NCBI GenBank assembly: GCA_000727475.1
Contig: KL647292.1
Coordinates: 2,609,592-2,673,591 of the forward strand
Reading direction: 5' to 3'
DNA length: 64,000 nt
Source: Sarcocystis neurona
Taxonomy: Eukaryota > Apicomplexa > Conoidasida > Eucoccidiorida > Sarcocystidae
Position 1 is the first letter of the stretch, and each line of letters opens with the position of its first letter. Shown here in pieces: positions 24,301 through 36,300 of this stretch. Made by a program: the position numbers and the translations under genes. The notes beneath the pieces are model-generated. The model saw nothing but the letters and a program-made list of their open reading frames with translations, had not been told where the DNA came from and did no database searches.

Positions 24301-27300
24301 AGCTGCGGCTGCCGCTGCAGCCTGCCCTGATGCTCGTGCTCCAGATGCTGGTGCGGCTGGTACTTCCGCCGATGCTCCTACGCGTGATGCTTCTGCTCCT
24401 CGTCCTGTTGCTGCTGATGGTTCTCCTCCTGCTGCTTCGGCTCCTGATTTTCTTCCTGCCGCCGCTGCTGTGACTGAAGAACTGGCCAGGAAATCCGAAC
24501 GCGGTGCTGCAGCATTGAGAGTAGCAGCAGCAGCATCCCCCGCAGCAGCAGAAAGGCTGCTTTCTCTTTCCCTTGCTACTGCAGCGGCTGCCGCTGACGT
24601 GGCTTCGACAATAATTGCTGCCGCTTTGCAGACAGCAGCAGGAGCCGTGCGGCAGCCTCGGCGATGCTCCGCAGCAGCAGCAGCGCCAGCGGAGTTTTCA
24701 GAAGGCGGTGCACGAAAAGACGAAGAAGACGCTGCAGCGCCAGCAGACGAGTGGCGAGGAGACGCAGCAGCAACAGCGGACACGGGGAGGACAGCGGACG
24801 CACCGGTAGTAACCAGGGAAGCGACAGAAAACTCCGCAGCAGCAGGAGGAGCAGGCAATGAAGAATAGGGGGAGGCCGCGGCACAAGCCGCAGCAGACGA
24901 AGAAGAGGAACTTGTAGCAGCGGAAGCAGCAGAAACAACAGCAGCAGAAGCAGACGTTCTGCCACAGCCCAGTCGACCACGGGCATGTGGCTGCTGCTGC
25001 ACGACTGCTGTTGCTGTCGATACAACGAGCGCGGTATAGGTGATAGAATCGGCAAGGAGAGTTGGCGAGCCCAGGGAAAACGGACGAGACCCACACCCAG
25101 CAACAGCAGCAGCCTCCTCTGTTGCTGCATGCGAAGTTTTCGTCGCTTTATCCGAACAACTGTCACACATGGGCGCTGCTACTGTCCTACTCCCGCCTGC
25201 TGCTGCAGCGGCGCTAGCTGCTGGTAGTTCAGAGGAAAGAGTAGTTTCCAGCGCTGCTGCTGCTGCTTCTTCTTCTGCAAGAGCTAACGCTTCCTCAGAC
25301 GCTGCAACAGCTTCTGCTGGCGCTGCTGTTGCTACTGCTGCTGCTGCTGAGTCAGCTGCTGCTGCGGCAACAGTTGCCGCTGCACGTTCTTCAGCGAGAC
25401 CTGCTTCCGCTCCAGAAGGAGAAGCAGTTGCGAGGGGTGGTGGCGGTGCTGCTGCTGCTGCGTCCGGGTCGTCGGCGACAGCTGTTGCGGGAGGATTTGG
25501 CAAGGAAGTGCGACCGTCTCTGCCTTTGTCCTTTTCTTCTCCTTTAGCAGCAGCTGCGACGGCAGCCACCTTTTTGTGTGGAAGAGTGTGTGTCACTGCG
25601 TACGCGCTGCTGCTTCCGGAGCTCAGAAGTTGCTCGAGCGTCTCCACGTGGAACTGCAAGCACTTGCGAGAGTCTTCTATATCCCTGCAGCGGCACACGC
25701 AGAGAACGGAAGAAATGGAGAGTTTCCAGGAGGACGAGAAAGACAGAAGGCAGGAGGAGGAGGAGAAGGAAATAGGCCCGATGAAGACGAAGAAGAGGGA
25801 AGTGAAGGAGAGAAGGAAGGAAAGCAAAAAAGACGAGGAAGGCGAAGTTGAAAAGAAGAAAGGAAACGGACAGCCCTGCAAAGAGAGAGAGAAGCACGAG
25901 CAGCAAAAAAGGACGTGAGGACCAGCAGACGCCAACTCAGAAGGCGGACGAACACGACAACACTGCCAGGTGTCACACAGGGGGAGGAACGTGCAAGAAG
26001 AAAGAAGAGAACGTGAAGGCCAACTTTTCCACACGTCACGCGTATAGGGAGTGCAGGAGAGAAACGTTCCCTTCTGCATCTTTCTACGTCCCTGCTGCTC
26101 ACACAGATGTTTCTTCAGGTATATATACATACGCATATATATATATATATATGCATATACGGACAAAGAGATAGAGAGAAGGAGAAGCGTGTGGGTATGT
26201 GTGGGTGTGTTTGTCTTTCAGTTGACAGTTTTGCATATATATACGTATCCACGTCTTACATGTGAACACACGGGTGTATGTATATATGTATGTATGCGGC
26301 CTAGGCGGCAGCAGACGTAGGACAGCTGGGAACCTAGGGAGTTCGTCGAGAAATGCAGGTCTATACCGGCATATACGTGCTTGTCAACACAGATATATCT
26401 TTACGAATTCCTTCTACATATACACGTATAAGTGGACAAGTCGAGGGATAGCTTCCTCTCTGTCAACGGTGCTGTACGTGGACATTCGAACGGACGGGTG
26501 GTGCAGCGAGGAAGCGGTGGGGAGGAAGAAGACATTCACACACGCGTGCTTGGGCTGAAGTACGGGCGACATGTCTGTGAAGAGAAACGAAGGTACACGG
26601 ACTTCTGCAGAAGGATATGAATTTAGACACCTGTTCAGAGCGAGAGCCGTAGAGGAAGAGAAGTGGAGACCACCGCCTGAGTCATACAAACGTGTAGAAA
26701 GACCTAGAAAAGAAGACGAGGCTCGAAGAAAAGGCAGGGGCCCCACGCCTCTGTGTTTCTGCAGAGAGGTGTCGCGGCAGCAAACTGGTTTCCCGGCAAG
26801 AGAGGGAAGGAACTCGAAGAGGAGAAGGCAGCGGGCGGAGGCGACGAGGAAAAAGAAGAATTCCTCACTATTTTGGGCAAGTAACGCTTTGAACTCACGT
26901 GCACGCGGATTGAATAAATGAAGGCTTACCCAGCAGGAAGGGAGGCGAGAGACAAATTCGCCAGGGCGAGACTCTGCCGCAGCCGGTCCTCGTGCGTCGC
27001 AGCAAGGGCCGCAGCAACTCTGTAATGACTGGCAGCTTCTGTCCAGGCACCTGCATGCCAGCAACACAGGCAGCTGCGCCATTTTGCAGTTGTCGGTCTT
27101 CGCCGCGCACATATTTGCTTTTAGTTTCTCCTTCTGCACACCAGCCTTCGCATAAAGTCCATCCACACGTATACAACAGCCTGCTGCAGTCGTGACGCTC
27201 CTAGCAAATGTATATAGATAGATAGACAGATGGGTGGATAGGTAGAGATAGATAGATCGGTGGATAGGTGAAGATAGATTGATAGGGTGACTTGGATACA

Positions 27301-30300
27301 GACTGATGTAGATAAACAGAGACAGAGAGACGGATACACACACACAGATATGGACAGATATAGATAAGTAGATTGACACGGATAGATAGATATAGATGGA
27401 TGTAGATAGATATCTATAGATAGACAGATATACACAGATATATGTACATAGAGACAGATATAGGTAGACAGATATACATAGATAAGATATAGATGTCGAT
27501 CGATATAGACACACAGATGCAGAGTGGTAGGTATACAGATACGTAGCTACAGACAGGTAGACATAGAGAAGCAGGTAGACACGGAGATATTGACATGCGT
27601 GTAGATAAATAGAGAACTACTTGGCTAGATTTAGAACAGGGCAATCGGTGGAAATGGATCGATATAGATAGTCACACACAAATAGACAGAAAAAGATAGA
27701 TAGGAACAGGGGAATATAGACAAATAGAAATGCGTACGTATAGATAGATTTGGATATATAGATATAGATGCGGTGTATATAAATATATATATGTACGTAT
27801 GTGTGGATACAGGTGGATATAGATAGACACTTAGATATATCTATATAGGTAGGTAGACGTAGATATACGTGGAGAGACAGACACCGAGGTAAGTGGTAGA
27901 TTTACATAGATACAGGTAGATATACACAGAAAGATACGTAGGCCTCTATACAGGTAGATAAGTATAGTTAGACAGAGACAGAAAGGCAACATAGTTACGT
28001 ATAGATAGACAGTCACAAGCAGACACGTTTATGTATAGATAGGTAAAGATAGGTGGATAGATTCAGGTACACAGACACAGATTGATAGATCTAGATCAAT
28101 ACGTACAGATTGATAGACATATCTATATATATAGATATATAGAGAGATTGAGGTCGGTAGATATAGGTAGATGATTATAGATAGGTAGAAATAGGTAGAC
28201 ACATGGAGTCAGATATATGTATGCATAGATAGATACGGATCATTAGATATAAAGGTAGACAGATACATATATATATATATATATGTATATGTGAACAGAT
28301 AGATAGAAATATATAGGTAGATAGATATAGAGACATATATACATATATATGTATATAGTTCGGCAGATATAGGTAGAACGATATAGATAGATAGAAAGAG
28401 GTAGGCAGGTAGAGTCTGATATATGTACGTATAGAGAGATACGGTTTGTTATACGCAGACTTTGATAGACAGAGATATAGGTAGATAAAGACAGATAGAG
28501 CTGTGGGCCCTGGTAGACGTGGATCGACAGATAATACATAGATATATAGAGAGATAGACAGCTAGACAGAAAAGGCAGGCGTGGGTAGTTGTATATCCGT
28601 AGCGAGCGACACAGCAGAAACGCAGACTCCAACAATACGTGTGTGTGCACCGGGTTTAGCGGTGCGTAGAAATTTCTGCGTATGACGCCTGCGCCTCTGC
28701 AAGTCACCGCATGCGGAGACAAGCCTTGCAGATATGTAGGCAAACTGCGGCGAAGCAGCCCGAGGTTTTTGAGACAAAATGGGGAGGTAGGCGACCTCCC
28801 TCTGTGTGTGTGTGTGGCAAATAAAACTGCAGATGCGGTGCAGATGCTACGAGGCTCTGACCCGGCGAAGTGCAGGAACTACGAAGTGCGTCGCTTCCTC
28901 ATCACTGGCGAGCAACACGTCACCGAGAGAAAAGAGAGGCGAGACGCGTACACACGCCACGAAGAATGGATCGACTTCGCTTGAATTTCGACACGTCTAC
29001 ACAACAAATACACCTGCACGCGTGTTATAATAGATACACATGTATACAGACAGACAGAGAGTGAGAGAAATACATACAGAGACAGACAGAGGGAGAGAGA
29101 GACAGAGATAGAAATATACAGACTCATATATATATATATATACGGATAAATAAGTGTAGATCGAGAGAGAGGAGGTGAGAGAGATATATACATATATACA
29201 TAGATACGCATAAATATATATAAAGGTATATAGAGAGAGACAGACAGATAGATATAGAGGTATATTAATCTACAAATAGGTGTGTGTATATATATACATA
29301 TATAGAAATAACTCTACCTATCTATCTACATATAGAGACCTACCTATATACATATATATTTACGTCTGTATATATGTCAGTGTTTGGTGGCCTGAGGTGT
29401 GTACGGGTAGAACGAGATAGTTAGAGGAGAGAGGGAGTATATTACACACATATATGTCCGCATGTGTGGTGAGAGATTTGGTGCCGCTGCTGGGCCTGCA
29501 AGGAAGCAAAGCGGCAGAGAAAGAAAGAGACAGGAGGGTGGCAGATAGAGGGAGCAACTGGGAGACACAGAGACAGAGAGTGGGAGACGGGGAGTGGGAC
29601 ACAGGGAGACGGGGACAGGGAGACGGGGACGGGGAGACGGAGACAGGGAGTGGGAGACGGGGAGACGGAGACAGGGAGTGGGAGAGGGGGAGATGCAGAA
29701 AGAGGGAGACAGAGAAGGAGGGAGACAGGGAGACAGGAAGAAAGGGACAAAGACAGGGAAAGAGAGAGACAGAGAAAGAGAGAGACAGAGAGAGACAGAG
29801 AGAGAGACAGAGAGAGAGACAGAGAGAGAGTCAAGCGCCAGAGTAGATACTGATGGTTCCAGCGAGTGTCTGGTCTACGACTTTTGCTGGTGCGGCTGCT
29901 CGTCCAGCATACCGCTGATCCATGCTCTCCTGCTGCGGCTTACCGACGAGGTTGCTGACCAGCCCGAGGTTCATGTGGGCAATGTATTTGTCTGTGGGAA
30001 AAAGAAAGACAGACACTCGCCCCGCACAGCATGAGCAGCAGCGGCGGGCTTGAGCACCAGCAGCAGGACCCAGCAGCAGACACCATCCGCAGCGGCACAG
30101 CGTAGCTGCAGTGATTCTGGACGGTGAGTTACGCACCGACCACCGGGTGGCAGGTGCGGCAGCAGGACGACGAAGAGCAGCAACACGGTGCTTAGCAGGA
30201 CTGAACGACCTGGCAGCAGGAAACGAAATGCGGCAGCAGTAGAATGTACCGAGGTAGCAGCGAGGGGCAGCTGCTTGCACCACCAGCAGCAGCACAGAAA

Positions 30301-33300
30301 AAAAACGTAGTCGCCAGAGCAGCAGGAAGGAGAGAAGAAACACCAGCAGCAGAGTAGAGCAACAGCGGGCAGCGGCGCCGCTGTGGAGAGTCACTTGCAT
30401 CGCGGTGACGCCTCACGCACACACATGCTGCAGCAGCGGTGGCACAGCACAGCAGCGCAGCAGCAGGCAGCAAGGATAACAGCAGTGCCGCATGCGGCAG
30501 CAGCTGCTGCTGTTGCAGAGGAAGGACGCTGCACCGTCGCGACAGGCAGCAGCAGTGGCTGGAGCAGCAGCAGATATCACACGCACTAGAGGCACCGTCG
30601 CAGCAGCAACAGACAGGCAGGAACAGAAATAGTCGAACCGAGACGTGGGACCCTGGCTGCAAGAGAGATCCAGCAGCAGAACGAAGGGTAGCAACAACAG
30701 GAGAGGCTACTTTTGAACCGCCAGGAAGTACAGACGCAGCAGCAAATCCTCCGCTATCACCGTAGCAGAGTAACTGTGGCAGCAGCAGCAGACGACGACG
30801 AAAGCGGCAGCAAAAAACAACACCGCCCCTGTTCCGCAGCTGCAACAGCAACGGCGTGGAGAGGAACAGCAGCAACAGGCAGAGGGGAGAGGGACATCTG
30901 AGAGGCTAACACAGCAGTAGGAGAGGGGGACTTCGCAGAGAAGAGCTGGGAACATCGCAAGAAACGCAGCAGCAGCACAAGCTGCGGCAGCAGCACAAGC
31001 TGCGGCAGCAGCACAAGCTGCGGCAGCAGCACAAGCTGCGGCAGCAGCACAAGCTGCGGCAGCAGCACAGCACAAGCAGCACAAGCAGCAGCTGCAGCGC
31101 GGGAAGCGTATTTCTCCTGTCCTTACCTAAATACTCCTTGGACAGGGCGAGTTGATCGGTAAGATGGCGCCGCGCTTCTTCGTACAGCTGGCAGCGCATG
31201 CAGTCGATCGCGATGCTAGTGGGCAGGCAGCCAACAACACCAAAGCCAAGCAGCAGCAGCAGCCGAAGCATAAGCAGTCGGAGGGGAAGAAGAAGGGAAA
31301 GAAGAAGCAGCGGCGATGGCCGAGAGAGCAGCACATGAAGCGGCAGCAGAGCGCAGACCAGCTCCAGCAGGAGGCGAGGGGTGGAAGCGAAGAAATCAGC
31401 GGAGAGAAGATAGAGAAGCAGAAGAAAGATCTGCGGAGACAGCGACGCGTGAGAGGAGATAGGCCGGCAGGGAGAGGATGGAGCAGCAACGACCCGTACA
31501 TCAGGAAGAGGAGAAGAAGAGGAAACAGCAGCTCGTGAAGGAAGACAAGCAGCAGATGGAAGAAAAAGCAACAGCGGAAGCTGCGGGGCCAGTCCCCAGA
31601 GACATACGTAAAGATACACATATGTATGTACATATATAGATTGAGAGATAGAGAAGGGCATAGATATCCACATATATATACACATGCGTACATATACATA
31701 GGGAAAGAGGAAGAGAGAGCATGACAGAGATTGGGAGTATCTAAGCGCCTGCACATACATACTCAGCGAGGGGACATCGTACCGAGGAAGAAAGGGACAG
31801 CTGGAGGCGCATTGTCCACGATGCACAGACAGAGACGGGGGGGGGAGAAACGGCCAGAAGAAGGAGACGGGAAGAAGAAAAAGACAACGGAGACAGAACG
31901 AGACACAGGGACAGCACGTGTACGAGGGGTACATCCATGTGCATGTGACAACAGATAGAGAGGAAGTGCGAAGAAGGTGTGGGGTAGCAGTGACACATCA
32001 TTCATTGAGCCGTGGTCTGATATCCACAAAGACTTGCCTCACACAAGTCCAAGAGTATACCATGCTTACATATACATATACAAATATATGTGTATACGTA
32101 TATACTAACACGCGTGTGTACATGAAGTCTAGGGAAAAGGAGTGCTTCACCGAGACCGGGTCGGATATCCAGGAAAACTCCTCTCGGACCAATCAACGTG
32201 TGTACATGTGTGTGCACATATATATATGTGTGTGTACGCCTGCATACATGCGTATGTACTTGAAGTCAATGGGCAATAACGTCGCCGTTGTGTAGATTCA
32301 GGAATGAGCAAGAGAACGTCGCACAGGGCCTGCGATCCTCCGCAGCTTTGCGGAAAGCAAGCTACTAGCGCCGCACACACGGGGAGCGTCACAGCGCGTG
32401 TCTCCCTGCTGAAGAGAAGAGACAGATAGCGACGGCAGAGAGGAAGGGTCTCCTCCTACGGCGGAAGAAGAGAGAGACCGCGACGGCAGACAGAGGGATT
32501 CTACTACTACTGAAGCAAAAGAACAGAGAGAGGGCATGGAAAAGGCGACAGCGTTGTCCTGCTGAAGAAATCACTGGCAGACACAAAAGAAGAAACAAAA
32601 GAAGAGAGAGCGAGGCACTGCGCCAGTCCACAGGCATGCGCAAGAGTATTGCTGCGAAGAACAGGCACGTCCTCGACTAGGCGACGTCAGCGAGTGCGTA
32701 CGGAAACGCGGACACACAAAGATAGAGAGAGACAGAGAGACAGCGGGACAGAGAGATAGGAGCTGCTGAGACAGCAGACAGACGCGGAACTCCGCAGCAC
32801 TCGAAGACGTATCGGTAGGATCACTCTGTATCACCCGTATGCACGAAAAGGTGCGCACACCTGTCTATATCTGTGTATATGGAAGGGGGAGGAAGTGAAA
32901 GGACGGCCGTCAACACGTGTCAGGACGATGCAGGGGAAAGCTTGTTAGAAGTGCGATTTGTGTGTATAAGAATATATATATATATATATATATACGTGCT
33001 TGTACATATAGAGGGAAAGGGCTGAAGGAACCCGCGGTCTACATGTACAAGAAGATATACATACATACATATATATGTGTGTAGCGTAGAGGGTAGGCAA
33101 AGACGCACATATGGGAAAGATTGAAAGTAGTGCGGTCTGCATGTGTGTATATATATATACATATATCTGTCCGTGTGCCATGTAGAGAGACGTAAGCGTA
33201 GACACACATATACGTAAGTTTCCGCATGCTTACATCTATACAACTTTATATATATATATAGTGCTATGTGTGTATATTATATATATATGCAGAGAGAGAG

Positions 33301-36300
33301 AGGAAGAAAGATGCTGGTGGGTATAAAAGTTGTCAATATGATTTTCTGAAGTTGCGGGCGGAGAAAACTTTGTCCGACAGACGGACGTTTTGACGGCGCC
33401 GCGTCGACTTTGCCGTTACCTGTTGTGAGCGAGTATCTGCAGCTGTATGTTCTTCTGCTGCAGGGCGAAATGCAGGAGGCGCTTATAGCAGTGGAGTGCC
33501 TGTACGAAGAGATTTTTATTCTCAAAGAGAATTCCCAGTTTGTACGCAGCTTCTGCTGCTGCTGCTGTGTCACCGGCTCGCTCGCTACTCTTCAACAGCA
33601 GCAGCAGGTCGTAGCGGCGCTGCTCCTGTGCCCGTGACCCCTGCGCGGGATACATGCTGCGCTGAGCCTTCCTGTCGCAGTTGGCAGCAGCGGCGGCAGA
33701 CGCAAGCGCAGACAAATCAGCAGAAACAGCAGCAATCGACCGACGCCGGCGGCCGACGTGGTGGAAGAGTGTCAGCAGCAGCAGATTTAGCAGCAGGGAA
33801 GCGGCCAGCGGTAGCAGCATCCCACCAGCGTCAGGAGATGAGGAAGCAGCGGCACAGCAGGAGCAGCAGCACCAGGCAGCTGGAAGACCACGGCAGCAGG
33901 GGCTCCAGGCGCGAGAACGTTTCGTAGAGAAGAGTAGTAGTCAAAACGACAGCAGCGGCACAACAGCACACCCTACGGAGCAGCAGGAGCCGCAAGAAAC
34001 AGCGCGCCAGAAAGAAGGACCAACAGCTACATATGTACGTCAGCGGCAGCAGCGGAAGCAGCAAATTCAGCGGAAGACGCAGTTGCAGTCGTAGCACGCG
34101 CAGCAGCAACCCCCGCAGCAGCAGCAGCTGTCCGCCCACCACTAGCACCAGCAGCAGCAGCAGCATCGTAGCGGCAGAAGCAGCTACGCAAATTCCGCCG
34201 CTCAACCACGCCCACCGGCGGCAGAGAAGACAACGAGCTGAAGCCGCGCAGACAGCGGGGCAACAATGTAGTTGAGGCAGGTGGCTTCGAAGAAGTCAGG
34301 ATGGACACGATGCAAATCTCTGCGTTCGAATACTGACACAAGTATCATCGGAGAGAGCAGCTCTTATATATATATATATATATATGCATATAAATGTACG
34401 CGACACAGACACAGCTGTCAAGGGGCGAGCAGCTTTGCCAGTTATATATATATGTATATATATATGTATATGTGTGAGACAGAGATAACTGTCAACGGGA
34501 AGAGCAGCGCTGTACTATTCCATACATGTATATATAGATTTATATATGTATATATTTGTATGTGTGCCTTTGTATAAGACGACGGTGTGTGGTCCTGTAT
34601 GCACGCCTATGTCTATGTGCATATGAGTGAAGTGCTAAGATGGGGTACTGGTGAATAGAGCCGGGTGCTTGCGTACGTCAACAAGTGCATGCGCGTGGCT
34701 TTGTGTACAGATGTATGTAGAGGAAGATACGTAGATCAAAATGCGCGTACCAGCGGAGGACGAGGGACATACAGAAAGAGAGACTGACTTTCCCAGGAGA
34801 AGTATTTGTAGTTATCCACAGGTGTAAGTTGTCCTTTTATTGTCTGGAGTTCCTGGTTCCAACATTCTTCACACGAAATGAAATTTACACACACGTGAAG
34901 ATATAAACGTCAAGTTTTTCTTCACTTCTGTAGAGAGGATGACGCAGCACAAGTTCTCTGAAGCGTCAGATCGTCGGTGCGGCGCTCGAGGCCACGACAC
35001 ACACCTGGAACAGGTAGACGGGTTTAGAGTGACGCTTTGTCTTTCCAAGAGGAGGACACAAGACAGTGAAGACACAGAGACGAGACAGGGGCACACCACG
35101 TGGAAGGAAGTTAGAAGAAGACGCAGGTGGGCGGGGAGACGCAGGCCGGCGATAGCGGTGCACTACAGGGAAGATAAGAAGAGCAGCAGTCGGTCAGAAG
35201 AAGGACAGACGACGCCGCAGCAGCGACGGCCGCTGCCGCAGACGCGACATAAGTGCGTGCACATCTATGAATATATATATATACACGGATTTACGTGTAT
35301 ATATATATATATATGCACATGTATAAGATGTGTGTATAGAGAGGAAGGGTGAATTGACGTGGTGGGTATGTAGTAAAGAGATGGATTAAACACAAATGCG
35401 CAGAAACGTCGGGCGACAAGGGCCCGTGCGGCAGCAAACTGTCGGTCGCTCGTTCGCACGTGCTGCTGTGTGGCAGCTCACCGTCTGACGAGTCTTAAGT
35501 ATACACCTTTCGAATGGGAGAGACACGATTCCTTTGTCGGGGACGCTACGCCTGCAGCGGATGTGCTGTTGTCCGTCGCAGCAGGAGCAACCGCACAGAC
35601 AGGTTTTGCTGCTGAGCGGGACAGACCTTCTGCTCGCGGGTGAGCAGCAGCATATACGGCAGGCATTTGGTGGAAAAGGGAGCTGCTACCCAGCGGATCT
35701 CTCTCTTTTCTATTCAAGCAGCTGCCGGTGCTGCTCCACGGTCTTCCTCTTTGCTGCGCTGCTGCTGCTCCTTTTGCAACGACTCCCCAAACGTCCTCTT
35801 GCCCATCGCTGCTGCTGCGGCTGCTGCTGCTGCTGTCGCTGCGACTGTTTCTGCCCATTTTCTGCCTGCCGCTGCTGGCGCCATCGCTGCTGCTGTTGCT
35901 GCGCTTCTTACTGGTGCTGCTGTTCGTCTTCTTCGGACTGCCCTCGCGGTCATCCACTTCATCCCTACCGGGAGACTCTTCAGTTTTGCTGCTGTTCAGC
36001 ATCTCCACGTCGCGGCTGCTGCTGCTGCTCTCGTCCCAAGTGCTGCCCTTAACACTGCCGCCACCGGTATTGCAGGTGCTGCTGTCGTTGTTGTTGCTAT
36101 CGATCTTACTGCAGCAGGTCCTGTCGTTAGAGCTGCTCCCGCTGTTGTTGCAGCACCTAGTATCGGTAAAGCTGTCCCTTTTCGAGCAGTCCTCACCCCA
36201 CCTCTCCGACCAGAAGCTCGCGCCCTTGCAGGACCCGTCACCAACGTTGTGCGTGGAGCTGGTATTAGCCACAGCGCCTTCATTGCTGTTGCTGCCGGAC

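Larger units (their letters stand above)
31216..33419 (-). other. intron with purine-rich tract, TA repeats and minisatellites
   Basis: 31,250-31,540 is A/G-rich on plus. TA/CATA runs lie near 31,620-31,700 and 32,970-33,000. Several diverged tandem duplications lie at 31,990-32,200, 32,395-32,580 and 33,000-33,240. No exon that fits the flanking phases was seen. Confidence 0.5.

Noticed and set aside
30900..31080. CRISPR-like regular repeats
   Set aside because: The 18-bp units are directly adjacent with no unique spacers, and the genome is eukaryotic.
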